Assembly: GCA_017481825.1 (NCBI GenBank)
Contig: JAFUOR010000012.1
Coordinates: 1-34,601 of the forward strand
Reading direction: 5' to 3'
Origin: Clostridia bacterium
GTDB lineage: Bacteria; Bacillota; Clostridia; Christensenellales; Aristaeellaceae
DNA length: 34,601 bases
The notes beneath the pieces were generated by a model, which worked only from the letters and a program-made list of their open reading frames with translations, had not been told where the DNA came from and did no database searches. Positions 18,562 to 31,419 of the stretch are shown here, one piece after another. How positions within the stretch are numbered: position 1 is the first letter of the stretch; each line of letters opens with the position of its first letter. A program made the translations under genes and the position numbers.

Positions 18562-20535
18562 TTACACGCCTCCTTCCTGGTGGTTGTCCGGGAGTTCAAA
18601 GTTGTCGGGCTTGTTGAAGTCCGCATGCTCGGTGATGTAATCGCGGCGGGGCTCGACCTTATCGCCCATGAGGATGGTGATGCGGCGGTCGGCAAGGGCT
18701 GCATCCTCGATGGTCACCTGCATGAGCTTGCGTTGGCTGGGATCCATGGTGGTAGCCCAGAGCTGCTCGGGGTTCATTTCGCCAAGGCCCTTGTAGCGCT
18801 GCAGGGTGTAGCCCTTGCCTGCGCTCTTGATGCACTTCTGCAGTTCCTTGTCGTCATAGGCATACCAGATTTTCGACCCCTTCTGCACCTTGTACAGCGG
18901 CGGCATGCCGATGTAGACGTGGCCGTTCATGACCAGCTCCTTCATATAGCGGAAGAAGAAGGTCAGCAGGATGGCACGGATGTGTGCGCCGTCCTGATCG
19001 GCGTCGGAGAGGATGATGACCTTGTGATATCTGAGGTTATTCAGGTTGAAGCCCTCGTCGATGGAGGTGCCAAGGGCGGTGATCAGGCTGCGGAATTCCT
19101 CGTTGGAGAGCACCTGATCCAGACGCTTTTTCTCGGCGTTGAGGGGTTTGCCGCGCAGGGGCAGAATGGCCTGATAGCGGCTGTCACGACCCTGCTTGGC
19201 GCTGCCGCCTGCGGAGTCGCCCTCGACGATGAAGAGCTCGTTGTCCTCGGCCTTCTTGCCGCGGCAGGCGCTGAGCTTGCCCACCAGGGGCGCTGCGTCC
19301 AGCTGATTAGCCTTGCGGGCGTTGTCGCGGGTCTTGCGGGCGGCCTCGCGTACCTGAGCGGCCTTGATGGCCTTTTGCACGATGGCCTGGGCGATATCCT
19401 GGTTTTTGAGGTTCTCCAGCCAGTCCGTCAGCTGCTGGGTAATGATGCCCTCCACAGCCGGACGCACCTCGCTGTTGCCAAGGCGGCCCTTGGTCTGGCC
19501 CTCAAACTGCGGATTCTTGACCATTGTGGTCAGTACGCAGGAAAGTCCCTCGCGGAAGTCCTCGCCGGAAAGGTTGGCGTCCTTTTCCTTCAAAGCGCCG
19601 ATGCGGCGGGCGTAATCGTTGAACATCTTGGTGAAGGCGGCTTTGAAGCCGGTCTCATGGCTGCCGCCCTCGCCGGTGGGAATGTTGTTGACGTAGGAGA
19701 ACATCGACTCCGTGTAGCCGTCGGTATACTGGATGGCCACGCGGCAGATGACGGAATCCTTCTGTCCCTCAAGGAAGATGGGCTCCTCGTGCATGGCATT
19801 CTTCCCATCGTTGAGGTACTTGACGTAATCAATGATACCGCCCTCATACAGGAAGGTCTTCTCGCGGCTTTCGGCGTCCTTGATGCGTTCATCGGTGAAG
19901 ACGATTTTGAGGCCGCGGTTCAGATACGCCAGCTCCTGCAGGCGGCGGGACACGGTGTCGCCGTTGAAACGAACGTCCTCAAAGATGGTGTCATCCGGCA
20001 GGAAACGGATGAGGGAGCCCTTCTTGCGGGTATTGCCCACGCGCTGGAGGGGTTCATCCGCGATACCGGCCAGGCACTTGCCCTTCTCGTCCACCGTGGA
20101 GGTGAAGCGCACCTTGTAATGGGTGAAATCGCGGAAGATATCGACCGTCAGCCACTTGGACAGGGCGTTGACGACCGAAGCACCCACGCCGTGCAGACCG
20201 CCGGAGTAGGCATAGTTGTCGTTGTTGAACTTGCCGCCGGCATGGAGCTTGGTGAAGATGACCTCCACGCCGGACATGTGCATCGTAGGATGCTCGTCCA
20301 CGGGCATGCCGCGGCCGTTATCGTAGACGGAGGCAGAGCCGTCCTGATGGAGCGTCACGCGCACCTCGCTGGCGAAGCCGTTGCTGGCCTCGTCAATGGC
20401 GTTGTCAACGATCTCCCACAGCAGGTGGTGCAGACCGCGGGTGGACGTGGTGCCGATATACATGCCGGGGCGCATGCGGACGGCCTCAAGGCCCTCCAGC
20501 ACCTGTAGCTGACCGGCGTCGTAAGTCTTTGCCAT
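18562..20535 (-). CDS. parE: Type IIA topoisomerase ATPase subunit, ParE-like
   Basis: The 657-residue ATPase partner of the following ParC-like gene. A GHKL ATPase domain has the Asn in EIVDNAIDEA and a glycine lid (SGGLHGVGASVVNALS). The Toprim domain has EGDSAGGSAKQGRD and the acidic DADQDGAHI. It lacks the insert seen in some Gram-negative GyrB proteins. Sequences such as FTKLHAGGKF and ILPLRGKPLNAEK are close to Gram-positive ParE. It starts at ATG 20535 after GGGAG, about 75 bases downstream of a near-consensus promoter. With parC it forms a two-gene unit; DNA relaxation or decatenation is inferred from the ParC-like partner. Confidence 0.92.
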   Translation of the reverse strand: MAKTYDAGQLQVLEGLEAVRMRPGMYIGTTSTRGLHHLLWEIVDNAIDEASNGFASEVRVTLHQDGSASVYDNGRGMPVDEHPTMHMSGVEVIFTKLHAGGKFNNDNYAYSGGLHGVGASVVNALSKWLTVDIFRDFTHYKVRFTSTVDEKGKCLAGIADEPLQRVGNTRKKGSLIRFLPDDTIFEDVRFNGDTVSRRLQELAYLNRGLKIVFTDERIKDAESREKTFLYEGGIIDYVKYLNDGKNAMHEEPIFLEGQKDSVICRVAIQYTDGYTESMFSYVNNIPTGEGGSHETGFKAAFTKMFNDYARRIGALKEKDANLSGEDFREGLSCVLTTMVKNPQFEGQTKGRLGNSEVRPAVEGIITQQLTDWLENLKNQDIAQAIVQKAIKAAQVREAARKTRDNARKANQLDAAPLVGKLSACRGKKAEDNELFIVEGDSAGGSAKQGRDSRYQAILPLRGKPLNAEKKRLDQVLSNEEFRSLITALGTSIDEGFNLNNLRYHKVIILSDADQDGAHIRAILLTFFFRYMKELVMNGHVYIGMPPLYKVQKGSKIWYAYDDKELQKCIKSAGKGYTLQRYKGLGEMNPEQLWATTMDPSQRKLMQVTIEDAALADRRITILMGDKVEPRRDYITEHADFNKPDNFELPDNHQEGGV

Positions 20536-20610
20536 TGGAAAACTCCCTCTCCCTCGGATAGTTCATGAAAGCCCGGCAGCCCGGGCAGAATCGCGGATTC
20601 ACAACACCTT

Positions 20611-20639
20611 ATTATACCACATTTCTCCGGATTCATCAA
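20611..20639 (-). promoter_or_regulatory. Sigma-A promoter of parE-parC
   Basis: TTGATG (20639-20634) and TATAAT (20616-20611) on the minus strand with 17 bases between. A small GC hairpin (20571-20586) lies in the leader before the parE ribosome site. Confidence 0.85.
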
Positions 20640-20699
20640 GGGGAACATGGAATAGGTGTTCGGGTGGCGGGCGGTGAATAAGATGGCGCATAGATATGC

Positions 20700-20726
20700 A
20701 AATTCCTCCGGCGATGCACCGGAGGA
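20700..20726 (-). terminator. Terminator of the GNAT-aroK-GNAT operon
   Basis: TCCTCCGG and CCGGAGGA form a perfect 8-bp stem (20704-20711 with 20719-20726) followed on the minus strand by AATTTG. It sits six bases after the stop of the last gene. Confidence 0.75.
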
Positions 20727-20732
20727 GAAAAG

Positions 20733-21218
20733 CTAACGCGGATAGCGGAGGAAGTAGCAGTCATCCTCGTCCATCGCAGCGTTGCGGACAAAGCCGTGGG
20801 CCTCATAGAAGCGCATGGCGCGCAGATTGCTCTCCTGGACCGCCAGGGCGATGGGGCGCGGGCCGTACTCTTCGTAGATGGCTTGAATGGTCATCTCCAG
20901 CGCCTGTGAGCCAATGCCGAGATTGCGGTAGCGCTGATCGACCACAAAGCCCATGATGCGGTAGAAGGGGATGCCCGCCAGCTCGGGCGGATCGCAGGGC
21001 CACGGAATGCCCTCACCCATCAGGATAATACCGGCATACTGCGTGCCGTAGCGGATGGCATAGGTGTGACCGATGCAGCCATGGTCGACGCCATACTGCG
21101 TCAGCTCCAGGATCGTTTCTGTGGAGTCCACCACGTCCTCGCTGATATCATCACGCTTGATGGCCAGCAGGGCGGCGCGGTTGCTGGCGTTCAGCTGCTC
21201 CAGTGTGATGGAGGGCAT
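20733..21218 (-). CDS. GNAT-family N-acetyltransferase (161 aa)
   Basis: Predicted acetyl-CoA-dependent acyltransferase with unknown substrate. The acetyl-CoA loop is represented by DQRYRNLGIGSQALEM (~97-112), followed by the family's ESNLRAMRFYEAHGF (~135-149). ATG 21218 is preferred because it gives a family-like N-terminus and lies one base after the aroK stop; the upstream frame opening at 21293 runs inside aroK. The Shine-Dalgarno is weak, so translation is probably coupled to aroK. It is the last gene of the operon. Substrates of such proteins range from amino acids and antibiotics to protein N-termini; nothing here decides. Confidence 0.85.
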   Translation of the reverse strand: MPSITLEQLNASNRAALLAIKRDDISEDVVDSTETILELTQYGVDHGCIGHTYAIRYGTQYAGIILMGEGIPWPCDPPELAGIPFYRIMGFVVDQRYRNLGIGSQALEMTIQAIYEEYGPRPIALAVQESNLRAMRFYEAHGFVRNAAMDEDDCYFLRYPR

Positions 21219-21219
21219 A

Positions 21220-21717
21220 TCAGCAGTCCCCCAAATACTCGCGGACGAACTTGACCACCTCGCGCACCCGCAGACCATCGGCCTCCACCACAAGGTCAGC
21301 CCACTTTTCGTAGAGCGGACAGCGCTCGTTGTACAGATCGCGCAGCGTCCAGCCGGGCTTGATGGTCACGCCCCTGGCATGAAGGTCACCCAGGCGGTCC
21401 TCCACAGACTCGTAGGAGAGCTTGAGGTAGATGACGGTTCCCAGCTCCTTCATGCGGCGCATCGCATCCTCGCCATACACCACGCTGCCGCCGGTGGCGA
21501 TGATGCTGTTTTCCGCCTCCAGCTCTGCATTGATGTGGTTTTCAATCTCGCGGAAACCGTCATCGCCATACTGATCGATAATGGCGGACAGACGCGCATT
21601 CATTTTGCGCTGAATGACCAGGTCGGAGTCAATAAAGTCCATGCCCAAAGCCTTGGCAAGCACCACGCCCACGGTGGATTTGCCGCAGCCCGGCATGCCG
21701 ATGAGGATCAGATTCAT
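21220..21717 (-). CDS. aroK: Shikimate kinase
   Basis: Phosphorylates shikimate at the 3-hydroxyl in the route to chorismate and aromatic amino acids. The 165-residue size is normal. It has Walker A GMPGCGKST (~8-16), the shikimate-binding Asp in DFIDSDLVI, the Arg in GFREIE and the GG turn in ATGGSVV. Related nucleoside-monophosphate kinases lack this combination. No other aro genes lie nearby; it is flanked by two acetyltransferase genes in a three-gene operon, with an 18-base gap to the upstream one. Whether the acetyltransferases relate to aromatic metabolism is unknown. Confidence 0.93.
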   Translation of the reverse strand: MNLILIGMPGCGKSTVGVVLAKALGMDFIDSDLVIQRKMNARLSAIIDQYGDDGFREIENHINAELEAENSIIATGGSVVYGEDAMRRMKELGTVIYLKLSYESVEDRLGDLHARGVTIKPGWTLRDLYNERCPLYEKWADLVVEADGLRVREVVKFVREYLGDC

Positions 21718-21735
21718 GGCAAGTGCCTTCTTTCG

Positions 21736-22254
21736 TTACAGTGTTTTCCAGTAGCGGCGGGTGATGATTGTCCTGCCGTTGATAACATTGTCAATTTTGT
21801 CGCCCAGCACAAAGCCGTTTTTCTCCATCACGCGGGCGGAGCCGGGATTGTCATCGTCGCAGGTGATGAGACAACGCCCGATGCCCAGCACCTTGGCGCG
21901 GGGGAGGGCGAGGGAGAGCATCAGCGTGCCGTAGCCCTTGTTCCATTCGCCGAGACGGATGGCGTAGCCGACGTGGCCGCCATAGCGCAGGAGATGCTCT
22001 GTCAGTTCGTGCCGGATATCGATCTGCCCCAGGAAGCGTTGGTTTTCATCATCCACCAGCCAATAGGTGGTCATGCCGACCCAGCCCTCTGGCAGATCGC
22101 AGGCGTTTCGATAGCGTTCATACCTGGCCAGCAGATTGCAGGCGCGCGGGTCAATCAGGGGATTGCCTGCAGGACGGGGATAGGCGCAGTATTCATCGTA
22201 GGCTTCGGTGTAGGAGGGCAGATAGGCTTCGCAGGGGGTGATCAAACGGAGCAT
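21736..22254 (-). CDS. GNAT-family N-acetyltransferase (172 aa)
   Basis: A second acetyltransferase of the operon, not closely similar to the one after aroK. The region GHVGYAIRLGEWNKGYGTLMLSLAL (the strand and acetyl-CoA loop, ~92-117) and CDDDNPGSARVMEKNGF (~130-146) are typical of the RimJ/RimL-like and uncharacterised GNAT groups. It begins at ATG 22254 with GAGGTG upstream. It is the first gene after the rpoC terminator and no separate promoter is obvious, so it may depend on read-through from rpoBC or on a weak promoter overlapping the terminator. Substrate unknown. Confidence 0.83.
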   Translation of the reverse strand: MLRLITPCEAYLPSYTEAYDEYCAYPRPAGNPLIDPRACNLLARYERYRNACDLPEGWVGMTTYWLVDDENQRFLGQIDIRHELTEHLLRYGGHVGYAIRLGEWNKGYGTLMLSLALPRAKVLGIGRCLITCDDDNPGSARVMEKNGFVLGDKIDNVINGRTIITRRYWKTL

Positions 22255-22279
22255 GGCTTCACCTCGCTGTCAATGGAAT

Positions 22280-22311
22280 AAAGAAGGGAGCTTCCAGCCA
22301 GAAGCTCCCTT
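22280..22311 (-). terminator. Terminator of rpoC
   Basis: AAGGGAGCTT and AAGCTCCCTT form a perfect 10-bp stem (22284-22293 with 22302-22311, loop of eight), followed on the minus strand by CTTTATT. It lies 15 bases after the rpoC stop; the imperfect T-run may allow some read-through. Confidence 0.82.
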
Positions 22312-22326
22312 GAACAGCCTTACGTC

Positions 22327-26106
<3,780 letters not shown>

Positions 26107-26261
26107 AGAAGGTTCACGCTCCCTTCAATCTCCGCCAATTCGACCTTTCACGTCGGCATTGGCTGTCGGGCAGCAGAGGGTGCTGCCTCTATATCAAGAA
26201 CACATGACGGATGGGGGAGAGGAGCGCCTGCACCTGTGCACAGGCGCCCTCCAGCTGCATC
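26107..26261 (-). promoter_or_regulatory. rpoB-rpoC spacer with two strong hairpins (attenuator or processing candidate)
   Basis: The first structure is a GCGCCTG/CAGGCGC stem (26224-26247) that contains an alternative perfect palindrome CCTGTGCACAGG (26233-26244); the two foldings exclude each other. The second is GGCAGCA/TGCTGCC (26169-26187). Neither is followed by a clear U-run, so simple termination is not evident. They may act in RNA processing, pausing or control of beta-prime level. Confidence 0.5.
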
Positions 26262-29200
26262 TTATTCGATGTCCAGGTCATCCATCGGTTCGTCGTCAAA
26301 ATCCAGATCGTCGCGCAGGGCGTCCAGGCTGACGTCCGCATCCATGTCGTCATCGCCATCCAGCGCGAAGTCGGCGGCGGTGAACTCGGGATCGATAAGG
26401 TCGTCCATATCCACATCGGCCAGTGCGGCGGGGGCATCGCTCTCGGCGGGATCCTCCTCGCGCATGGGACGGGTGGATTCGGCGGGCGCCATGTCTTCGG
26501 GATCCAGCTCGGGAATCTCGATGACGTTCTTGTCCGCATCAAGCACCTTGATGTCCAGGCACAGGGCCTGCAGCTCCTTGATCAGCACCTTGAAGGATTC
26601 AGGCACACCGGGGGCGGGGATGTTCTCGCCCTTGATGATGGCCTCGTAGGTCTTGACGCGGCCGACGGTATCGTCGGACTTGACCGTCAGGATCTCCTGC
26701 AGGGTGTTGGCGGCGCCGTAAGCCTCCAGCGCCCACACCTCCATCTCGCCGAAACGCTGGCCGCCGAACTGGGCCTTGCCGCCCAGAGGCTGCTGCGTGA
26801 CAAGGGAGTAGGGACCCACAGAACGGGCGTGCATCTTGTCGTCCACCAGGTGATGGAGCTTGAGGAAGTACATCACGCCGACGGTAACAGGATTCTCAAA
26901 CAGGTTGCCGGTACGGCCGTCGCGCAGGCGCAGCTTACCGTCCAGGAACAGCTTGCGGTCTTCCTCGTTCAGGTCAAGACGCAGGGGCTTGCCGTTGTGG
27001 AAGTGGTACTCGGTCATGTGCGGATCGTTCTCGTCAAAGGGCGCTTCCATGGTGCAGGCGGCCTTTTCGAGGCAATCGCGGATTTCGGGGTAGGTCGCGC
27101 CGTCGAAGACGGGGGTGGCAATGTGCCAGCCCAGCGCGCGGCAGGCCAGACCCAGATGCACCTCCAGCACCTGACCGATGTTCATACGGGAGGGAACGCC
27201 CAGGGGATTCAGCACGATCTGCAGGGGCGTACCATCGGGGAGGAAGGGCATGTCCTCCTCGCGCAGCACGCGGGACACAACGCCCTTGTTGCCGTGGCGG
27301 CCTGCCATCTTGTCGCCCACGGAGATCTTGCGCTTCTGAGCGATGTAGACGCGCACCATCTCGTTCACGCCGGGGGACATCTCGTCCTTGTTCTCGCGGG
27401 TGAAGATCTTCACGTCCACGACCACGCCCCACTCGCCATGCGGCACACGCAGGGAGGTGTCGCGAACCTCACGGGCCTTCTCGCCGAAGATGGCGCGCAG
27501 CAGGCGCTCCTCCGCCGTCAGCTCGGTCTCGCCCTTGGGGGTGACCTTACCGACCAGGATGTCGCCGGCGTGCACCTCCGCGCCGATGCGGATGATGCCG
27601 TTTTCGTCCAGATCCTTCACAGCGTCGTCGGAGATGTTGGGAATATCGCGGGTGATCTCTTCCGGTCCGAGCTTGGTCTCGCGGGCCTCACACTCGAACT
27701 CCTCCATGTGGATGGAGGTGTAGATATCTTCTTTGACCAGCTTCTCGGACAGCAGCACGGCGTCCTCGTAGTTGTAGCCTTCCCAGGTCATGACGCCGAT
27801 GAGCGCATTGCGGCCCAGGGCGATCTCGCCCTTTTCGGTGGCGGGGCCGTCGGCCAGCAGATCGCCCTTTTGCACCTTCTGGCCAGCAGATACCACGGGG
27901 CGCTGGTTGGCACAGTTGGACTGGTTGGTACGGGCAAACTTGGTCAGCTTGTAGCGGTGGCACTCGTTGTACTCGTCGCGGATGACGATCTCGTCACCGG
28001 CAACCTTTTCCACCACGCCGTCCTCGCGGGCGAGGATGACTACGCCGGAGTCCTGACCGGCCTTGAATTCCAGACCGGTACCGACCAGGGGCGCTTCGGG
28101 CACCAGCAGCGGCACAGCCTGGCGCTGCATGTTGGAGCCCATCAGGGCGCGGGTTGCGTCGTCGTTCTCCAGGAAGGGGATCATGCCGGTAGCGACAGAA
28201 ACCACCTGGCGGGGAGACACGTCGACGAAATCTACCTGATTACCGGGCACCTCGACGTACTCGGTCTTGTCGCGAACGGTGATCAGCTCGTTGACGAAGA
28301 CGTTGTTATCGTCCAGAGGCTCGGAGGCGGTGGCGACCTTGTAGAAGTCCTCCTCATCGGCGGTCATGTAGAGCACCTCGTCGGTGACGCGGCGGTTCTC
28401 CTTGTCCACCTTGCGGTAGGGGGCCTCGACAAAGCCATATTCATTGATGCGCGCATAGGTAGCCAGAGAGCCGATCAGGCCGATGTTGGGACCTTCGGGC
28501 GTCTCGATGGGGCAGATGCGCGAATAGTGCGAGTAGTGCACGTCGCGGACCTCGAAGGAGGCGCGATCACGGTTCAGGCCGCCGGGGCCCAGGGCGCTCA
28601 GACGGCGCTTGTGGGTCAGCTCAGCCAGGGGGTTACACTGATCCATGAACTGGGACAGCTGGGAGGAGCCGAAGAACTCCTTGATCGCAGCGGTCACAGG
28701 ACGGATGTTGATCAGATCGCCGGGGTTCACCTCAAGGGTGTCCTGAACGCTCATACGCTCCTTCACGGTGCGCTCCAGACGGCTCAGGCCAATGCGAATC
28801 TGATTCTGCAGCAGTTCGCCGACGCTGCGCAGGCGGCGGTTGCCCAGATGGTCGATATCATCGGTGGCGCCGATGCCATAGGGCAGGCCCAGCATGTAGC
28901 TGACGGAGGCCACGATATCGTCATCCAGAATGTGCTTGGGCACCAGCTGAGCCACGCTGTCAGCCACGACCTGCTTGAGCTGGTCAGGCTCGACGGACTC
29001 GATGATGCGCTTAAGGGTGGGCAGGTGAACCATCTCGAGGATGCCCGCCTCGCGGGGATCGAAGGGCAGGTACTCGCGGGCGTCAACGAAGTTGTTGCCC
29101 ACGACCTTGCGCTTCTCGCCCTCCACGTCCACGGTCACGGAGTTCACGCCCGCATTTTGGATACGGCGCGCGGTATCCAGGTCGATGATCTCACCAGCGG

Positions 29201-30146
29201 TGACCATGATCTCGCCCGTGCGGGGATCAATCACGTCCTCGGCAGCAACCTGCTTGTTGATGCGGGTTGCCAGGGACAGCTTCTTGTTGAACTTGTAGCG
29301 GCCCACGCGCATCACGTCGTAGCGCTTGGGATCGTAGAACAGGGAGCGGAACAGGTTGGTCGCGCTCTCCACGCTTTCGGGCTCGCCAGGCTTCTGCTTC
29401 TTGTAGATCTCCAGCAGGGCCTGCTCACGGGGACGGCGCGTGCCGCCGCGATCCTTGGAGGCCTCGTCCAGCGTGTTGTCGCGGGACAGGGTGGCGGTCA
29501 GGCGCTTGTCGTCGCCCAGCAGCTCGACGATCTGCTGATCGGACTCATAGCCCAGCGCGCGCAGCAGCACCGTCAGGCACAGCTTGCGGGCGCGGTCAAG
29601 ACGAACCCACATGATGTTGTTGGAATCCGTCTCATACTCCAGCCAGGCGCCGCGGTTGGGGATGATCTGAGCGGAATACAGGGGCAGACCAGCCTTGTCC
29701 AGCGTGCGGGAGAAGTAGCAGCCGGGGGAGCGCACCAGCTGGGAAACGATGACGCGCTCAGCGCCGTTGATGATGAAGGTGCCGTTCTCCGTCATCAGGG
29801 GGAAGTCGCCCATATAGACGTCCGTCTCCTTGATTTCGGAGGTCTCGCTGTTGAACAGATGGACGTGCACATTCAGGGGCGCGGCATAGGTCATGTCGCG
29901 CTCACGGCAGCGGTCCATGGAGTTCTTGGGCTCGCCCAGGGAATAATCCGTGAACGTCAGCTCCAGCGTACCGTTATAGTCGGTGATGGGTGAGGCGTCC
30001 GCCAGGACTTCCCTCAGATCGGTATCAAGAAAGCGCTGATAGGAGTTCTTCTGTACCTCGATCAGATCAGGCATTTCCAGAACCTCATCAATGCGCGAGA
30101 AGCTCATGCGCTTGCGGAGCTTACCCATTTCAACCTCATGCGCCAT
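26262..30146 (-). CDS. rpoB: DNA-directed RNA polymerase subunit beta
   Basis: The 1,294-residue RNA polymerase beta subunit. The rifampicin-binding region is readable as [20 protein letters not shown] and [13 protein letters not shown]; it has Cys at the position equal to E. coli Asn518 and keeps the Asp516, His526 and Ser531 equivalents. The [12 protein letters not shown] motif is intact. After the usual C-terminal region the protein continues with a very acidic tail (~1,213-1,294): about 34 of 82 residues are Asp or Glu and only three are Arg. The ATG at 30146 follows GAGGAGG by about 13 bases, slightly long. It is first in the leftward rpoB-rpoC unit; rplJ-rplL, the usual upstream genes, are not here. 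Confidence 0.98.
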   Translation of the reverse strand: MAHEVEMGKLRKRMSFSRIDEVLEMPDLIEVQKNSYQRFLDTDLREVLADASPITDYNGTLELTFTDYSLGEPKNSMDRCRERDMTYAAPLNVHVHLFNSETSEIKETDVYMGDFPLMTENGTFIINGAERVIVSQLVRSPGCYFSRTLDKAGLPLYSAQIIPNRGAWLEYETDSNNIMWVRLDRARKLCLTVLLRALGYESDQQIVELLGDDKRLTATLSRDNTLDEASKDRGGTRRPREQALLEIYKKQKPGEPESVESATNLFRSLFYDPKRYDVMRVGRYKFNKKLSLATRINKQVAAEDVIDPRTGEIMVTAGEIIDLDTARRIQNAGVNSVTVDVEGEKRKVVGNNFVDAREYLPFDPREAGILEMVHLPTLKRIIESVEPDQLKQVVADSVAQLVPKHILDDDIVASVSYMLGLPYGIGATDDIDHLGNRRLRSVGELLQNQIRIGLSRLERTVKERMSVQDTLEVNPGDLINIRPVTAAIKEFFGSSQLSQFMDQCNPLAELTHKRRLSALGPGGLNRDRASFEVRDVHYSHYSRICPIETPEGPNIGLIGSLATYARINEYGFVEAPYRKVDKENRRVTDEVLYMTADEEDFYKVATASEPLDDNNVFVNELITVRDKTEYVEVPGNQVDFVDVSPRQVVSVATGMIPFLENDDATRALMGSNMQRQAVPLLVPEAPLVGTGLEFKAGQDSGVVILAREDGVVEKVAGDEIVIRDEYNECHRYKLTKFARTNQSNCANQRPVVSAGQKVQKGDLLADGPATEKGEIALGRNALIGVMTWEGYNYEDAVLLSEKLVKEDIYTSIHMEEFECEARETKLGPEEITRDIPNISDDAVKDLDENGIIRIGAEVHAGDILVGKVTPKGETELTAEERLLRAIFGEKAREVRDTSLRVPHGEWGVVVDVKIFTRENKDEMSPGVNEMVRVYIAQKRKISVGDKMAGRHGNKGVVSRVLREEDMPFLPDGTPLQIVLNPLGVPSRMNIGQVLEVHLGLACRALGWHIATPVFDGATYPEIRDCLEKAACTMEAPFDENDPHMTEYHFHNGKPLRLDLNEEDRKLFLDGKLRLRDGRTGNLFENPVTVGVMYFLKLHHLVDDKMHARSVGPYSLVTQQPLGGKAQFGGQRFGEMEVWALEAYGAANTLQEILTVKSDDTVGRVKTYEAIIKGENIPAPGVPESFKVLIKELQALCLDIKVLDADKNVIEIPELDPEDMAPAESTRPMREEDPAESDAPAALADVDMDDLIDPEFTAADFALDGDDDMDADVSLDALRDDLDFDDEPMDDLDIE

Positions 30147-30301
30147 AGAAAGCTATCACCCTCCTCGGCCGTTGCTAAGTCCATGCTTAACACAGGCTAC
30201 GCTTTGCCATTTGGCAGTCGCTTGTCAGACGTGCGCCTGACATGTCTTCCGCTCAGCACTCTGTACATATAATGTAGAAACACATTGTTGAAATTTCCCG
30301 C
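30147..30301 (-). promoter_or_regulatory. Long structured leader of rpoB
   Basis: Between the rpoB promoter and ATG the transcript has about 230 leader bases. Hairpins TGTCAG/CTGACA (30223-30242) and TGCCA/TGGCA (30205-30216) are visible. No gene is present. An L10/L12-type leader is unlikely because rplJL are absent. Confidence 0.4.
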
Positions 30302-30330
30302 TTGCATTTTTCACGCAAAGCGTGTACAAT
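30302..30330 (+). promoter_or_regulatory. Sigma-A promoter of the exported MBL-fold gene, with palindromic spacer
   Basis: TTGCAT (30302-30307) and TACAAT (30325-30330) with a 17-base spacer. The spacer contains CACGC-AAA-GCGTG (30312-30324), a perfect inverted repeat exactly where a repressor would compete with RNA polymerase. A second small palindrome, CAGTAT/ATACTG (30353-30370), lies between this and the divergent rpoB promoter. Confidence 0.65.
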
Positions 30331-30382
30331 GAACAGGCATAGGAAAACCCAACAGTATACAAAGATACTGATGCAATTTATA

Positions 30383-30411
30383 ATGTTATCATACTCCTGC
30401 GGAAATGTCAA
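30383..30411 (-). promoter_or_regulatory. Sigma-A promoter of rpoB-rpoC
   Basis: On the minus strand a perfect TTGACA (30411-30406) and TAACAT (30388-30383) are separated by 17 bases. Expected start near 30376. It is divergent from, and within 55 bases of, the promoter of the MBL-fold gene, so regulation could be linked. Confidence 0.75.
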
Positions 30412-30513
30412 GGCTTTTCCGCACATTTTTCATGGTATGGCGACTTCTTTGCGCAGCTGCCCTATATTTTAATGAAGCAACGGCCTTATGCGCCGTCCGA
30501 CGGAGGAAAACAA

Positions 30514-31413
30514 ATGAGAAAAGCCTGTCTGAGCGCGCTGCTGGCGCTGGTAATGCTTTGGGTTATCGTGCTGCCTGTGCTTGCGGAGACGCCCTCTGCG
30601 CCGGTGCTGGTGGACCGGATCAACAGCCCGGAGGAGCATGCGGATTTTGCCTTCGGGGAGGAAAACGTTCTGTTTGAGGTGCTCTTTCCCCAGCATCTGA
30701 ATTGCGATGCGATCCTCCTGCGCTGCGGCGAGGAAACGATGCTGGTGGACTGTGCTACCCAGGGTCAGGCGCAGCGTGTCATCGACATGTGCAAGCAGCT
30801 GGGCATCACCCACATCGACAAGGTGGTCAACACCCATCCCCATGAGGATCACATCGGCGGATTTCGCGACCTGATCAAAGAAGTTACGGTGGACGAATTG
30901 TGGATCTGCTTCAGCGAGAATTATAACGATCACATGAAAAAGGCCGTCGGCTATGCGGCCAATGCGGGCATTCCCGTGATGACCTATGCGGACGGCGATG
31001 TGCTGACGCTGGGCGGCGCGACGATCGAGGTGTGGCAGCTGGACGCGAGCAACAAGGAGCTCAACGACCGTTCCGCGCAGTTCCTGGTGACCTATGGCGA
31101 GCGTACGATGCTCATGGCGGCGGATCTGGAAAAGCCCGGGCAGAACAAGTATGTGGAGCTCAAGGGCGAAAAGCTGGATGCGGATATCCTGAAATACCCC
31201 CATCATGGTCTGGAGAAGCTGACGGACAGCTATGCGGCAGCGGTTAGCCCGCTGTTCATGGTGATCACCAACAATCAGCGCTCCACCGAGGGCAAGAAGT
31301 ACATCCAGCGCAGCGGCATTCCCTACGCGTATACGGTTCCGGGTTTTGTTTATCTGACCACGGATGGACAGACCTGGGTGGCAGACCGCATCGTCTGCGA
31401 AAAGAAATATTGA
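30514..31413 (+). CDS. Exported metallo-beta-lactamase-fold hydrolase (ComEC C-terminal-domain-like)
   Basis: A 299-residue protein with a signal peptide (basic start, hydrophobic core, likely cleavage after Val-Leu-Ala ~24), so it should act outside the membrane. The zinc-binding signature THPHEDH is at ~107-113 and YPHHG further on gives another metal-ligand region. The order and the DLEKPGQ segment resemble stand-alone versions of the ComEC/Rec2 hydrolase domain and other secreted MBL-fold proteins in Firmicutes; nuclease or phosphodiesterase activity on an extracellular substrate is inferred, not shown. ATG 30514 follows GGAGG by eight bases; an earlier in-frame ATG at 30472 would spoil the signal peptide. 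It has its own promoter and converges on spoIID with a shared terminator. Confidence 0.85.
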   Translation: MRKACLSALLALVMLWVIVLPVLAETPSAPVLVDRINSPEEHADFAFGEENVLFEVLFPQHLNCDAILLRCGEETMLVDCATQGQAQRVIDMCKQLGITHIDKVVNTHPHEDHIGGFRDLIKEVTVDELWICFSENYNDHMKKAVGYAANAGIPVMTYADGDVLTLGGATIEVWQLDASNKELNDRSAQFLVTYGERTMLMAADLEKPGQNKYVELKGEKLDADILKYPHHGLEKLTDSYAAAVSPLFMVITNNQRSTEGKKYIQRSGIPYAYTVPGFVYLTTDGQTWVADRIVCEKKY

Positions 31414-31419
31414 CATGCA

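Noticed and set aside
17389..20508. Very long plus-strand open frame (over 1,000 codons) opposite parC-parE
   Set aside because: It lies antisense to two highly conserved genes. GC-rich codon use leaves the opposite strand free of stops; the translation is low-complexity Val/Leu/His/Gly-rich and matches no family.
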